Numbered from the stretch's first letter, positions 8,342-18,119 are shown. The stretch is DNA of 40,678 nt from Pokkaliibacter plantistimulans (GCF_003194385.1 NZ_LAPT01000037.1:1-40678), one strand, 5' to 3'. Notes: generated by a model not told the origin, from the letters alone. Numbers and translations are program-made.

Positions 8342-9724
8342 ATGTGGGACAAACTGAAAAAATCGCTGTTCGGCAGCCGCAAGAGTAACGAGGCCGAAAA
8401 ACGTAACGACGCCGAAGCAGTGGTCGTCGAGCAAGAGCAAAGTCCGGTACCTCAGGCCGACGCTGAACCTGCTCTGGTGAGCGAAGCCAGCCCGGCCATC
8501 ATTGCTGAGCCGGCGGTAGCAGAACCAGAGGTTGCAGAGCCGAAGATTGCCGAGGTTGTGGTTCAGCAGGTGGAGCCTGCGACAGTCAGTATTGAGCCAA
8601 CCCCTGCCGCTGAGCCTGCTCCCCTGGTGCTCGATGCGGTCGAGCCGGGCGTGGCGGCGCAACCCGTGCATGCCGTGACCATCGAGGTAGAGCCTGCAGA
8701 AGCGGTGGTACAGGTTGCTGTCGAACCCGAACCCGAACCCGAACCCGAACCCGAACCTGTTGCCCGTATGGTGGAGCAGGAGAAGCCGAAGTCCAAACTA
8801 GGCTTTTTCGAGCGCATCAAGTCTGGCCTGTCGCGGACCAAGGCCAATCTGACTGAAGGTCTGGCGTCGCTGTTTCTCGGTGCCAAGCAGATTGACGATG
8901 ATCTGCTGGAGGAGCTGGAAACCCAGCTGCTGCTGGCCGATGTGGGGATGGAAGCGACACAGAGCATCATCAAGCGTCTGACCGAGCGTGTCAGCCGCAA
9001 AGAGCTGAAAGACCCGCAGGCACTGTTTGGTGCACTGAAGGAAGAGCTGCGTGAGTTGCTGCTGGGTGTGGAGCAGCCGCTGGTCATCGACAGCAGCCAT
9101 CGGCCAATGGTCATCCTGATGGTGGGTGTCAACGGCGTGGGTAAAACTACTACCATTGGCAAGCTGGCGAAGAAGTTCCAGAGCGAAGGCAAGAAGGTCA
9201 TGCTGGCGGCGGGGGATACCTTCCGTGCTGCGGCCGTGGAGCAGTTGCAGGTATGGGGTGAGCGCAATCACGTACCGGTCATCGCCCAGCATTCCGGTGC
9301 TGACAGTGCGGCAGTGATCTTCGATGCCCTGCAGGCCGCCAAGGCGCGCGGTATGGATGTGCTGATTGCCGACACTGCCGGACGTCTGCAGAACAAACAG
9401 CATCTGATGACCGAGCTGGAAAAGGTGGTGCGTGTGATGCGCAAACTGGACCCGGAAGCGCCCCATGAAGTGATGCTGGTACTGGATGCCGGCACCGGTC
9501 AGAACGCTATTTCCCAGGCCAAGACCTTCCGTGAAGCGGTCGGCGTCAGTGGTATCGCACTGACCAAGCTCGATGGCACGGCCAAGGGCGGCATCATCTT
9601 CGCAATAGCCAAGCAGTTTGAGCTGCCGATTCGCTATATCGGTGTGGGTGAAGGCATTGATGACCTGCGTCCGTTCCAGGCCAATGAGTTTGTCGATGCA
9701 CTGTTCGAGCGACCCGCCTCATGA
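8342..9724 (+). CDS. ftsY: signal recognition particle receptor FtsY
   Basis: This 460-residue GTPase docks the SRP-ribosome complex at the inner membrane. An acidic, low-complexity A domain fills roughly residues 15-150 and includes six consecutive Glu-Pro pairs. The NG domain follows with G1 GVNGVGKT at 262-269, DTFRAAA, DTAGR and TKLDGTAKGG. The N-terminal segment MWDKLKKSLFGSR is amphipathic and basic, fitting membrane association. The ATG at 8342 has GGAG some 15 bases upstream, a long spacing. It is the first gene of the conserved ftsY-ftsE-ftsX unit; the ftsE start overlaps its stop by four bases. Confidence 0.97.
   Translation: MWDKLKKSLFGSRKSNEAEKRNDAEAVVVEQEQSPVPQADAEPALVSEASPAIIAEPAVAEPEVAEPKIAEVVVQQVEPATVSIEPTPAAEPAPLVLDAVEPGVAAQPVHAVTIEVEPAEAVVQVAVEPEPEPEPEPEPVARMVEQEKPKSKLGFFERIKSGLSRTKANLTEGLASLFLGAKQIDDDLLEELETQLLLADVGMEATQSIIKRLTERVSRKELKDPQALFGALKEELRELLLGVEQPLVIDSSHRPMVILMVGVNGVGKTTTIGKLAKKFQSEGKKVMLAAGDTFRAAAVEQLQVWGERNHVPVIAQHSGADSAAVIFDALQAAKARGMDVLIADTAGRLQNKQHLMTELEKVVRVMRKLDPEAPHEVMLVLDAGTGQNAISQAKTFREAVGVSGIALTKLDGTAKGGIIFAIAKQFELPIRYIGVGEGIDDLRPFQANEFVDALFERPAS
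8723..8758 (+). repeat. six tandem hexanucleotides inside ftsY
   Basis: Six copies of GAACCC (the last reads GAACCT) encode Glu-Pro six times in the acidic A domain. Because the unit is six bases, copy-number change keeps the reading frame and alters only linker length. Confidence 0.9.
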
Positions 9725-10386
9725 TTCGATTTGATCAGGTCAGCAAGCGTTACCCCGGAGGCCATCAGGCGCTGTCGGCGGTCAGTTTTGCCATTCGTCG
9801 TGGTGAGATGGCCTTTCTTACCGGCCACTCCGGTGCTGGTAAGAGTACGTTGCTGAAACTGATCATGCTGATGGAGCGTCCTACCGCCGGACAGGTCTTC
9901 ATCGGTGAGCAGAACCTCAACCACTTGCCTGCTTCGCAGATACCTTATCTGCGGCGGCGCATTGGCGTGGTGTTCCAGAACCACCAGCTGCTGTTTGATC
10001 GCAGCGTTTTTGAAAACGTGGCGGTGCCGCTGCATATCAGCGGCTATGACCAGCATGACATTGGCCGGCGGGTAAGGGCGGCACTGGACAAGGTGGGGCT
10101 GCTCAACAAGGAAAAACTCAATCCCATCGCCCTCTCCGGCGGTGAGCAGCAGCGCGTGGGTATTGCTCGCGCTATCGTCAATAAACCTGCAGTGATTCTC
10201 GCCGATGAGCCGACCGGTAACCTGGATCCGGAGTTATCGGCGGAAATCATGCGGCTGTTCGAGCAGTTCAACCAGGTCGGTGTCACCATGCTGATCGCCA
10301 GTCATGACCTCCGGCTGATTGCCCGTATGCATCACCGGGTGCTGACCCTGCAGAACGGAAGAGTGAGTCAGGATGCGCAAGTCTGA
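9721..10386 (+). CDS. ftsE: cell-division ABC transporter ATPase FtsE
   Basis: The 221-residue ATPase partners FtsX at the division site and drives conformational control of peptidoglycan hydrolase activators. Walker A is GHSGAGKS (residues 35-42), followed by the Q-loop in VVFQNHQLL, the [14 protein letters not shown] signature and Walker [12 protein letters not shown]. It starts in an ATGA overlap with ftsY and ends 14 bases into ftsX, indicating translational coupling. Length and order are standard for the family. Confidence 0.97.
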   Translation: MIRFDQVSKRYPGGHQALSAVSFAIRRGEMAFLTGHSGAGKSTLLKLIMLMERPTAGQVFIGEQNLNHLPASQIPYLRRRIGVVFQNHQLLFDRSVFENVAVPLHISGYDQHDIGRRVRAALDKVGLLNKEKLNPIALSGGEQQRVGIARAIVNKPAVILADEPTGNLDPELSAEIMRLFEQFNQVGVTMLIASHDLRLIARMHHRVLTLQNGRVSQDAQV

Positions 10387-11383
10387 GACACGCCAACGTC
10401 AGCGCCCGACCGCTGACACTCGCCGTGCTACTGCCGGTGCGGTATCCCATCGTGTGCACTGGCTTGACCGCTTGCGCGCCTGGGGGCGGCATCATCGCCA
10501 GGAAGCGGGGATCAGCCTCGGCAAGCTGCTGCGTCAACCCTTTGCCAGCATGATGACCCTGCTGGTTATCGCCATTGCCCTGGCACTACCTGCCTTGTTG
10601 TATGTGGTGCTGAACAATGTCAGCCAGCTGAGTGGTGAAGTCGGGCAGTCGACTCGTATTTCCGTCTATCTCAAAGACAGCGTCGAAGAAGCTGAAGGCG
10701 AGTCACTGGCGTTTGAGCTCAGTCGTGATGCCACCTGGCATGATGTGCGTTACATCTCCAAGGAGCAGGCACTGAAAGAGTTTCAGGCGTTGTCAGGGCT
10801 GAAGGATGTGCTGGCCGGGCTGGACGAGAATCCGCTACCTGCTGCCATCGTACTGGAGCCCGGCCGTCAGCTCGGGCCGCTCGAAGCGCAACAGCAACTG
10901 AGCAAACTGCAGGCATTGCCGGAGGTGGAGCAAGCCGAGCTGGACCTGCAGTGGGTGCAGCGGCTGCATGCCATTCTGGATATCGCCAAGCGGGTGGTTG
11001 TTGCCCTGTCGGGCTTGTTTGGCGTGGCGGTGCTGCTGGTCGTGGGTAATACCATTCGGCTGGCCATCGAAAGCCGCCGTGAGGAAATTGTGGTGATCAA
11101 GCTGGTCGGCGGTACCGATGCCTACGTGCGCCGCCCCTTCCTTTATACCGGCCTGTGGTTTGGCCTGTATGGTGGCCTGTTAGCCTGGGGACTGGTCAGT
11201 ATGGCGCTGTTCTGGCTGGAACAGCCGGTGACCGCACTTGGCTCACTGTATCAGAGCTCCTTTGCCCTGGCGGGGCTGGATGCCGAGGCCACCCTGATTC
11301 TGATCAGCGGTGCGGTATTGCTTGGCATTCTGGGCGCCTGGCTGGCCGTCGGGCGCCATCTGACGGCCATTCAGCCGACGTGA
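10373..11383 (+). CDS. ftsX: cell-division membrane protein FtsX
   Basis: The 336-residue membrane partner of FtsE has a basic cytoplasmic N-terminal tail of about 60 residues (arginine-rich) and a first membrane helix near 62-82 (MMTLLVIAIALALPALLYVVL). A periplasmic domain runs from about 85 to 205, and three more helices lie in the C-terminal part, including GLFGVAVLLVVGNTIRLAIESRREEI. The periplasmic domain is expected to contact an EnvC-type amidase activator. It overlaps the ftsE end by 14 bases. The long arginine-rich N-terminus is usual in gammaproteobacterial FtsX. Confidence 0.96.
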   Translation: MRKSETRQRQRPTADTRRATAGAVSHRVHWLDRLRAWGRHHRQEAGISLGKLLRQPFASMMTLLVIAIALALPALLYVVLNNVSQLSGEVGQSTRISVYLKDSVEEAEGESLAFELSRDATWHDVRYISKEQALKEFQALSGLKDVLAGLDENPLPAAIVLEPGRQLGPLEAQQQLSKLQALPEVEQAELDLQWVQRLHAILDIAKRVVVALSGLFGVAVLLVVGNTIRLAIESRREEIVVIKLVGGTDAYVRRPFLYTGLWFGLYGGLLAWGLVSMALFWLEQPVTALGSLYQSSFALAGLDAEATLILISGAVLLGILGAWLAVGRHLTAIQPT

Positions 11384-11716
11384 TCTGCAGTCTGAAACAA
11401 CTTGTTATCCTTGGAGACGCTCACTTGTAGGACCGACGATTAAACTGAACGCCATTCAGATTCTCGTTTGACCTTTGCGGCTTGCCTGCGTCAGTTGACC
11501 AGACATTTTTTGACGTGAATGCAAGGTGGGCCGATGACATTCACCCCCGCGGCTGACAGGGGCTTGTCAACGTCTGAAGGATGCGTTAAAAGTGTGTTCC
11601 GCTGTCCCTGGGCCACCGAAATGGCCGGGTAAAAGGTAAGGAACCAACAGGCAATGCCTGTGTCTAAATGACAGCAATGCCTGATCTGGGTTGAAATTTG
11701 AGTTAGAGGTGAATTC
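11384..11716. promoter_or_regulatory. rpoH upstream region with possible sigma-70 promoter
   Basis: These 333 bases between ftsX and rpoH hold no gene. TTGTCA (11564-11569) and TAAAAG (11587-11592) with a 17-base spacer form the best sigma-70 candidate, giving a leader of roughly 120 bases. In relatives rpoH is driven by several promoters in this interval. I see no clear sigma-32 or sigma-E site and no terminator after ftsX. Confidence 0.4.
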
Positions 11717-12583
11717 ATGAGTCGTAGTCTTCTGCCTGTTGAGATCATGTCCCCGGGTCGCAACCTCGAGGGCTACATCCAGGCTGTCAACGCGATTCCG
11801 ATGTTGACCGCTGACGAAGAAAAGCAGCTGGCCGAGAAACTGTTCTATGAGAACGATCTGGCTTCTGCTCAGCGGATGGTACTGGCGCACCTGCGCTTTG
11901 TTGTACATATCGCCAAAAGCTATTCCGGTTATGGCCTCAATCAGGCTGACCTGATTCAGGAAGGCAACATTGGTCTGATGAAAGCGGTGCGCCGTTTTGA
12001 CCCCAGCGTGGGTGTGCGTCTGGTGTCCTTTGCCGTGCACTGGATCAAGGCCGAAATGCACGAGTTCATCCTGCGCAACTGGCGTATCGTCAAAGTGGCC
12101 ACCACCAAGGCTCAGCGCAAGATGTTCTTCAATCTGCGCAGCGCCAAGAAGAAGCTGGCCTGGTTTACCAACGATGAAGTGCATTCCGTCGCTGACAGCC
12201 TGGGCGTTGATCCTCAGGTGGTGCGTGAGATGGAAGGTCGTCTGACCGCGCAGGACATGGCGTTCGATGCCGGTAATGATGACGATGATGACAAGGCTTA
12301 TCAGTCGCCTGCTTACTTTCTCGAAGACAAGCGCGCTGATCCGGCTCGCCAGCTGGAAGAAAGTAACTGGGAAGAGCATGCCTATGAAGGTCTGGACCGG
12401 GCACTGGAAATGCTGGACGAGCGCAGCCGCGATATTCTTTACAAGCGCTGGCTGTCAGAAGACAAGTCTACGCTGCATGAGCTGGCCGCAGAGTATGGCG
12501 TGTCCGCCGAACGTATTCGCCAGCTGGAGAAGAGCGCAATGAAGAAACTGCGCACTTCTATGGAAAGTGTGATGGCGGCCTGA
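11717..12583 (+). CDS. rpoH: heat-shock sigma factor sigma-32
   Basis: The 288-residue sigma factor directs RNA polymerase to heat-shock promoters. The diagnostic RpoH box QRKMFFNLR is at residues 133-141, with Met in place of the usual Leu. Region 2 contains [35 protein letters not shown] and [22 protein letters not shown]. Region 4 ends in [22 protein letters not shown]. An aspartate run (NDDDDDK) sits in the variable linker. The ATG at 11717 has an AGAGGTG ribosome site. Translation of rpoH is commonly thermosensitive through 5' coding structure, but this was not folded here. Its position after ftsYEX is the classic gammaproteobacterial order. Confidence 0.98.
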   Translation: MSRSLLPVEIMSPGRNLEGYIQAVNAIPMLTADEEKQLAEKLFYENDLASAQRMVLAHLRFVVHIAKSYSGYGLNQADLIQEGNIGLMKAVRRFDPSVGVRLVSFAVHWIKAEMHEFILRNWRIVKVATTKAQRKMFFNLRSAKKKLAWFTNDEVHSVADSLGVDPQVVREMEGRLTAQDMAFDAGNDDDDDKAYQSPAYFLEDKRADPARQLEESNWEEHAYEGLDRALEMLDERSRDILYKRWLSEDKSTLHELAAEYGVSAERIRQLEKSAMKKLRTSMESVMAA

Positions 12584-12603
12584 CAGGCCACCGCTAATAC
12601 CTG

Positions 12604-12637
12604 AGTCACCCCGCCCTGTGCGGGGTGACTTGTTTCT
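12604..12637 (+). terminator. Rho-independent terminator after rpoH
   Basis: AGTCACCCCGC pairs perfectly with GCGGGGTGACT (11 bp) around a five-base loop CCTGT, followed by TGTTTCT. It lies 20 bases after the rpoH stop. Confidence 0.88.
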
Positions 12638-12687
12638 GGGCCCTGAGCAGGGAAATGCAGGGACCAAGGAGAATCAAGGAGGACGTC

Positions 12688-13545
12688 ATGTCTGTTTTAT
12701 CACTACGTACCTGGGGGGCGCTGACCCTGGCCGGGTTATCTCTGTCGGCGGCACCACGCCTGTTGCTGGCTGCCGATACGCCACCGCTGATGCTGGCCAA
12801 CAGTTTCAGCCCTCATACCGTGCTGGCCAATTACTGGATCAGCGAAAAACTCGATGGTGTGCGCGCCTATTGGGATGGCAAGCGCCTGCTGAGCCGTCGT
12901 GGCAACGCCATTGAGCCACCAGCCTGGTTTACCGCCGGGTGGCCGGAGCAGTCGCTGGACGGAGAGTTGTGGATAGGGCGTGGTCAGTTCGCTGCTCTGT
13001 CAGGCACGGTGCGCCAGCTGCAGGCCGATGATAGCGCCTGGCGCAAGGTGCATTTCATGGTCTACGACCTGCCAGCCTGGCCGGGCGATTTCAACCGCCG
13101 TGATCAGCAACTGTCTGAGGTGATCAAAGCCATCAATCAACCCTGGGTGCAGCATGTGGAGCAGCAGCGGGTCAATAATCTGGAAGAGTTGCACACGTGG
13201 CTCGCCAACGTCGAACGTGAGGGCGGTGAAGGGCTGATGCTGAAACGCGGTGAGTCGCTGTATCACGCCAGCCGCAGCGATGACTTGCTCAAGTACAAAC
13301 GCCATCAGGATGCGGAGGCCGAAGTGATTGGCTACATCCCCGGCAAGGGCAAATACACTGGTATGGTCGGTGCCTTGCTGGTACGTAATCAGGCGGGGCT
13401 GGAGTTTCGGCTGGGCAGTGGCTTGAGTGATGCCGAGCGCCGGGAGCCGCCACCGCTGGGCAGCCAGATTACCTATCGCTACGACGGCACCACCAAGACC
13501 GGGGTGCCGCGCTTTGCCCGCTTTCTGAGAATGCGCATAGAGTAG
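12688..13545 (+). CDS. exported ATP-dependent DNA ligase, LigE-type
   Basis: This 285-residue minimal ligase joins nicked DNA using ATP. The adenylation motif EKLDGVRAYWDG places the nucleophilic lysine at about residue 54. Further ligase motifs include DGELWIGRG, EGLMLKRG, LLKYKRH and the OB-domain segment GKYTGMVGALLV. No separate DNA-binding domain is present, as in LigE. Residues 1-29 form a signal peptide (basic start, hydrophobic core, cleavage near LLLAAD), so it should act in the periplasm, where such enzymes are linked to DNA uptake or extracellular DNA. The ATG at 12688 has a perfect AAGGAGG site; upstream in-frame codons overlap the rpoH terminator. It is monocistronic. Confidence 0.9.
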   Translation: MSVLSLRTWGALTLAGLSLSAAPRLLLAADTPPLMLANSFSPHTVLANYWISEKLDGVRAYWDGKRLLSRRGNAIEPPAWFTAGWPEQSLDGELWIGRGQFAALSGTVRQLQADDSAWRKVHFMVYDLPAWPGDFNRRDQQLSEVIKAINQPWVQHVEQQRVNNLEELHTWLANVEREGGEGLMLKRGESLYHASRSDDLLKYKRHQDAEAEVIGYIPGKGKYTGMVGALLVRNQAGLEFRLGSGLSDAERREPPPLGSQITYRYDGTTKTGVPRFARFLRMRIE

Positions 13546-13577
13546 CAGTTCCGCGTCGAGCAATAGCCGATGAACGG

Positions 13578-13928
13578 TCAGTCGGATCTGGCTGACAGTT
13601 CATCCACTGCTGACAACGCATGGCTGCCGTAAATTACCGAAGGGCCGCCGCCCATCATAATGGCAACATTGATAGTCTCTACCAGCTCTTCACGGCTGGC
13701 CCCTGCCTTCAGCGCTCCCGCCACATGATCACCAATACAGCCGTCACAGCGCGCGGCAATGCCGATCCCCAGCGCAATCAGCTCCTTGTGCTTGCGTGAC
13801 AGCGCACCCTCTGCCAGCGATGCCTTATACAGGCTGGCAAAGGCCGTCATGGTATCGGTGCTGGCCTGTCGCAGCTGGCTGCTGTACTGGCGCTGATCCT
13901 GATTGATCTCTTTGTAGCTCTTGGCCAT
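13578..13928 (-). CDS. AhpD-like / carboxymuconolactone-decarboxylase family protein
   Basis: This 116-residue all-helical protein carries the AhpD-type redox signature CDGCIGDHV (C-x-x-C-x-x-x-H), preceded by HKELIALGIGIAARC and followed by GASREELVETINVAIMMGGGPSVIYG. It is likely a thiol-dependent antioxidant or reductase rather than a true decarboxylase, which normally lacks the CxxC. The ATG at 13928 has CAGGAG six bases upstream; the ATG at 13934 would abut the ribosome site. It is convergent with the ligase gene and stands alone. Confidence 0.88.
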   Translation of the reverse strand: MAKSYKEINQDQRQYSSQLRQASTDTMTAFASLYKASLAEGALSRKHKELIALGIGIAARCDGCIGDHVAGALKAGASREELVETINVAIMMGGGPSVIYGSHALSAVDELSARSD

Positions 13929-14050
13929 GTTCATCTCCTGTGTCGGTATGAAGGTGGGTACAACATTCCACGTACACTGTCGGAATTTAGTTTAGAAAAG
14001 TCTAATGTAGTCTTTGTGTGTTTGATGACCTTGATGCAGCTCAGGGATGT

Positions 14051-14683
14051 TCATGACTGCCACCAGTGACTGAACATATAAAGCGCAGATTCCACCATGG
14101 CCCACAGCAATCCATAGACCCAGAACAAGCTGGCAGCACTGAGGGCAATGCCCAGCAGTAGCAGCAGGCCATCGCGCTCAATCATCGCCAGTGCCAACAG
14201 CACCAGTGCCCAGGCCGGTGGCACGTTGCCGAAGGGGATCGGCAGAATCAGCACGACTGCCAGAATCAGGCTCAGCAACCCCAGCCAGCGTTCCGCCTGT
14301 CTGCTGGTCAAAGGGAGCCAGCGCGGGCGTGTCAGGCGTTCGATGCGCGCCAGCCAGGGACAGGTAGTACGGCACAAACGCTGGAAGTCGCGACTGCTGA
14401 GAGAGCGGCGGCTGAGCCAGCCGGGCAGCACCGGAACCGGGTAGGCCAGCAGCAACTGCACGGTAATCAGTGCCAGCGGGATACCGGTCAGGGTCGACAA
14501 CCCGGGAATACCGAGGGGAATGCAATTGGGCAGGGCAAACAGCAGGAGCAGTATGCCGAAGGAACGGTTGCCAAGGCCGCTGCAGAGCTCTGCCAGACTC
14601 AGGCGCTCACCCTGATGGGTGCTGGCCAGTAACATCAGCAATGATGAGGTGCGATGGGCTGAAGAAGAGTGAATGCTGTCCAT
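14051..14683 (-). CDS. ExoD-family membrane protein
   Basis: The protein of about 210 residues matches the ExoD exopolysaccharide-synthesis family: GLGNRSFGILLLLFALPNCIPLGIPGLSTLTGIPLALITVQ in two pieces, then several hydrophobic helices ending LSAASLFWVYGLLW. Four or more membrane segments are expected. ExoD was named from Rhizobium exopolysaccharide mutants; its biochemical role is unclear. Neither the ATG at 14683 nor the upstream ATG at 14725 has a clear ribosome site; the shorter form fits usual family length. No polysaccharide genes surround it. Confidence 0.82.
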   Translation of the reverse strand: MDSIHSSSAHRTSSLLMLLASTHQGERLSLAELCSGLGNRSFGILLLLFALPNCIPLGIPGLSTLTGIPLALITVQLLLAYPVPVLPGWLSRRSLSSRDFQRLCRTTCPWLARIERLTRPRWLPLTSRQAERWLGLLSLILAVVLILPIPFGNVPPAWALVLLALAMIERDGLLLLLGIALSAASLFWVYGLLWAMVESALYMFSHWWQS

Positions 14684-14806
14684 GCCGTGACTCAGTAGAC
14701 CAAGGATAGGCTGATGGTACTGCATGCAGGATAGCGCAACAGCCAGACGTAACCGACTGATAAGGCTGTTAAACGTTGTTAAGACGCGTTATTTACGGCC
14801 AGGCTG

Positions 14807-15448
14807 TCAGCGCTGGCCGCGGAAGCTGTCCAGATTCTTGCGTTCCGCGTCCATCTCATAGCCGCTTGGCAGCGTAAACAGACTGTCTGGCTGTTCACCG
14901 CGCTGAAAGCGGATCATTTCGTAGACCACATTGGCGCCGATACGATTACGCATCACCGCACCGTCATAGCTCAGACAGGCATTGATGGGGGTGGTAACAA
15001 GCTGGTGGTTGGCGGTGGTGAGCTGCCAGTTGATACAGGGTTCACCCGCGACCAGGCGGGTGTTACTGCTGTTGCCTTCGAGCTGACCGCTGTTGATCAG
15101 AACCGGCGGAATGAGGCTTTGTGCCATGCTGAGATCAAGCGGCGTGGTTTTCATTTCCTCCTTGCTCAGACTGGGGCCGACGGAGAATATCCAGCCCTGC
15201 GTACTGGCAAAGTTGAGGATCATCACTGTGCCCTGACCCTGACTGTCACCCAGCGGGGGGAGTTCCAGCCGCAGTCGGTCACGGCTGGCGTAGACCTTGA
15301 TGTAGTAGTAGCCCTTGCCCTGACTGACTTGTGCCAGACCACTGAACTCGGCGCTGGGATTGGGCAGGGGCAGTGCCTGGGCCTGCGTACTGCAGAACGC
15401 CAGCATCCCGCTCAGAATAACGGTAGGAACTGCCACAAGCCTGACCAT
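14807..15448 (-). CDS. exported protein of unknown function
   Basis: This 213-residue protein has a signal peptide: MVRLVAVP then a hydrophobic core, with likely cleavage after AQA near residue 25. The mature part is rich in beta-strand-like segments (YYYIKVYASRDRLRLELPPL, VMILNFASTQGWIF, NVVYEMIRFQRGE) and ends in a proline-glycine LPSGYEMDAER segment. Two cysteines (GEPCINW, NACLSYD) could form a disulfide, as expected for a periplasmic protein. I do not recognise the family; LolA/DUF4412-like folds come to mind but are not demonstrated. It starts 66 bases after the rnz stop and may share its transcript. The ATG at 15448 (GGGAAG upstream) is preferred to a TTG at 15487. Confidence 0.75.
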   Translation of the reverse strand: MVRLVAVPTVILSGMLAFCSTQAQALPLPNPSAEFSGLAQVSQGKGYYYIKVYASRDRLRLELPPLGDSQGQGTVMILNFASTQGWIFSVGPSLSKEEMKTTPLDLSMAQSLIPPVLINSGQLEGNSSNTRLVAGEPCINWQLTTANHQLVTTPINACLSYDGAVMRNRIGANVVYEMIRFQRGEQPDSLFTLPSGYEMDAERKNLDSFRGQR

Positions 15449-15514
15449 GCCAACGCTTCCCTGGGGCTGGGGAGAGTTCCCCGGCAACCCCAGATGTAAC
15501 GGCCGCAGGGCGCT

Positions 15515-16504
15515 CTAACTTGAGGGGCGCAATGAACTGACTGACAACTGCAGCTGCTTGTCCAGATGCAGCAGGTCGAAGTCATTGGCCAGCCACAGAC
15601 TGCCTGCATAGTACTGGCGTGCCTCCTGCTCGATATCGGCAATACACGGACTGCGGCTGCCATAACCGTAGCGGGCACTGAAATGACTCAGGACCAGATG
15701 AGGCAACTGCTGCCCGGCGGCAAAGCGTGCTACCCGCGCCGCATCACTGTGGCCTGCGGCGGGGCCGACCTTGTGGTGAATATCGACGGTAAAGGTGGCT
15801 TCATGCACCAGCAGACTGGCACCCGCGACCGCTTCGCTAAGACAGGACGGCTCATCGTTGTCACCGGCGATCACCACCGCGCGTGGCTGGCGTGGTGCCA
15901 GCAGATAATCATGGCCATTCAGCTGCCGGCCGTTGAAGTTCAGTACGGCACCCTTGAGCAGCTGATGCCACATCGGCCCCGGCGGGATATCTTCAGCCCG
16001 CAGCTTGTCGATATCCAGCTTGCCTTCGAGCTGACGCTCACTGAAGCGATAGGCATAGGACGGCACCCGGTGTGACAGCGGGAAGGCATCAATAGCAAAC
16101 TCAGGGGTGATGATCTGTTGTGCGCCGTTGGTGCCGACCAGCTCTTCCACGGCAATAAAGTCGATGGCATAGGTCAGCCGCAATTCGGTCAGCTGCTGGT
16201 AACAGTCGATCAGAGAGCGGATGGCCGCCGGAGCGATAATGCGCAGCGGCTGCTTGCGACCACTGAGCGCGGCACTGGCCAGCAGGCCGGGCAGCCCGTA
16301 ACAATGATCGCCGTGCACATGGGTAATCAGCAGAGTATCCAGCTGAGCCAGGGATAACGGGGTATGCAGGATCTGATGCTGGGTGCCTTCACCACAGTCA
16401 ATCAGACACCAGGATTTGCTACCCGCCCGGCGCAGGGCCAGGGCGGATACATTGCGGGCTTTGGTGGGGGTACCGGAGGAGGTACCGAGAAACAGCAGTT
16501 CCAT
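15515..16504 (-). CDS. rnz: ribonuclease Z
   Basis: This 329-residue metallo-beta-lactamase-fold nuclease trims tRNA 3' ends. The N-terminus MELLFLGTSSGTPTKARN is canonical; the zinc motif THVHGDHCYGL puts His62, His64, Asp66 and His67 at the active site. Downstream zinc ligands are expected in FPLSHRV, VIAGDN, LVHEATF and LVLSHFSARY, which are all present. Length fits the short (bacterial) form. It begins 32 bases after the upstream Aer-type receptor stop on the same strand, so the two may be cotranscribed. The ribosome site is weak. Confidence 0.96.
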   Translation of the reverse strand: MELLFLGTSSGTPTKARNVSALALRRAGSKSWCLIDCGEGTQHQILHTPLSLAQLDTLLITHVHGDHCYGLPGLLASAALSGRKQPLRIIAPAAIRSLIDCYQQLTELRLTYAIDFIAVEELVGTNGAQQIITPEFAIDAFPLSHRVPSYAYRFSERQLEGKLDIDKLRAEDIPPGPMWHQLLKGAVLNFNGRQLNGHDYLLAPRQPRAVVIAGDNDEPSCLSEAVAGASLLVHEATFTVDIHHKVGPAAGHSDAARVARFAAGQQLPHLVLSHFSARYGYGSRSPCIADIEQEARQYYAGSLWLANDFDLLHLDKQLQLSVSSLRPSS

Positions 16505-16536
16505 GGCGGTGTAGTGATGTCCTTGACGATAAAAAG

Positions 16537-18096
16537 TTAGCGGGTAAAGCGGCTAACCAGATTACGCAGGTCCTCCGAGGCGTTCAACAGATCCAGCGTG
16601 GCATGATTGGCGGCGCTGGCCTGACTGACGCTGTCACCCGCCAGTGAGGAAATGCGAGTCACCTGCTGGTTGATGTCCTCGGCCACATGGGCCTGCTGCT
16701 CGGTGGCGACGCCCATTTGCTGGCTCATATCGCTGATACGGCTGATGGAAGCCAGAATCTGCTCCAGCGCCTGACTGGTTTCCTCGACCTTCTCCAGCCC
16801 CTGATCTGCTACCTGCAGCCCGTCCTGCGCGGTCTGGACGGCAGCGGTGGCGCCATTGCGCAGGTTTTCAATGATTTCATGAATATGTTGGGTGGACGAC
16901 TGGGTGCGGTTTGCCAGCGAGCGCACCTCATCGGCGACCACGGCGAAGCCGCGGCCCTGCTCACCGGCACGGGCCGCTTCGATGGCGGCGTTGAGTGCCA
17001 GCAGGTTGGTTTGCTCGGCAATGGTACGGATGATGTCGACCGCTTCGGTGATCTTCAGGGTATGGCTGTCCAGCTCATTGACCGACTCACTCATGTGTTT
17101 GACCTGATCAGCCAGCTTGCTGATCGCCTGCAAGGTCACCTGCGCCACCTGCTGGCCCTGCGCCGAAGCGGTGGCTGCCTGTTTGGTTTCTTCCGCTGTC
17201 AGCTGAACGTTTTCCGCGACCTCGTTGATGGTTGCGGCCATCTCGTGCATGGCAGAGGCGCTCTGCTCGGTTTCGTGCTGCTGGGTGTTGAGTGAACGCA
17301 GAATCTGCTGATTGAAGGCGCCCGCTTCCTCCGACTTTTTCGCCACGTAGTTGGCCGAATCGTGAATCCGGCCAAGGATGGTACGCAGGCGCGACTGTTC
17401 ACTGATCAGCGCCATTTCCAGCATACCGAAACTGCCCTTGGCTTCGGTGTAGGTCTGGGCGATCAGCTGGTCGGTAAAGGAGTTTTTGGTAAAGCGCAGC
17501 GCATGTTTCAGCTTACCCAGTACCTTGCTGATGCAGAGCACGCCGCTGCCGATGGTCAGCAGCAGGGTCAGAGGGGCGCTGATCTGCGACGGCAGATACC
17601 AGGCGCTGAGCAGGCTGGCAATACCCAGTAGCGGCACAAACCAGTACTGGCCCAGCAGGTAGATCAGTGTGGAGTGGCTGGTGGACTTGCCCTGATTGAT
17701 ACGCTCGTACAGTGCTGCCGCCCACTGTTTCTGCTCGCTGCTGGGCTGGGCCCGCACCGATTCGTAGCCGATCACCTTACCTGCCTCCAGAATCGGTGTG
17801 ACGTAGGCATCGACCCAGTAGTAGTCACCGTTTTTGCAGCGGTTCTTGACCACCCCCATCCACGGCTTGCCAGCCTTGAGCGTGTTCCACATATGCTGGA
17901 AAACACTGGGCGGCATGTCGGGGTGGCGCACCAGATTGTGGGGCGCGCCAATCAGCTCTTCGCGACTGAATCCACTGATTTTGATAAAGGCTTCATTGCA
18001 ATGAGTAATTTGGCCTTTTAAATCAGTGGTAGAGATCAGTTGTTCGCTGGCGGAAAAACTTCTTTCTACATTATTCACGGGCAGATTTTTACGCAT
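16537..18096 (-). CDS. Aer-type methyl-accepting chemotaxis receptor (PAS-MCP)
   Basis: The 519-residue receptor should sense redox or energy state. The N-terminal PAS domain (about 20-120) keeps the E. coli Aer flavin residues at the same numbers: Arg57, His58, Asp60, Trp70 and Asn85, in VRHPDMPP and VKNRCKNGD. Two hydrophobic segments (about 143-165 and 174-192) anchor it, then a HAMP-like region and the signalling hairpin with [32 protein letters not shown]. There is no periplasmic domain of any size and no C-terminal NWETF pentapeptide. The ATG at 18096 has an AGGACAG site. A close paralogue is at 26783-28375, on the far side of the xylose genes. Confidence 0.95.
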   Translation of the reverse strand: MRKNLPVNNVERSFSASEQLISTTDLKGQITHCNEAFIKISGFSREELIGAPHNLVRHPDMPPSVFQHMWNTLKAGKPWMGVVKNRCKNGDYYWVDAYVTPILEAGKVIGYESVRAQPSSEQKQWAAALYERINQGKSTSHSTLIYLLGQYWFVPLLGIASLLSAWYLPSQISAPLTLLLTIGSGVLCISKVLGKLKHALRFTKNSFTDQLIAQTYTEAKGSFGMLEMALISEQSRLRTILGRIHDSANYVAKKSEEAGAFNQQILRSLNTQQHETEQSASAMHEMAATINEVAENVQLTAEETKQAATASAQGQQVAQVTLQAISKLADQVKHMSESVNELDSHTLKITEAVDIIRTIAEQTNLLALNAAIEAARAGEQGRGFAVVADEVRSLANRTQSSTQHIHEIIENLRNGATAAVQTAQDGLQVADQGLEKVEETSQALEQILASISRISDMSQQMGVATEQQAHVAEDINQQVTRISSLAGDSVSQASAANHATLDLLNASEDLRNLVSRFTR

Positions 18097-18119
18097 AGAG
18101 ACTGTCCTGGGGTTTCAGT

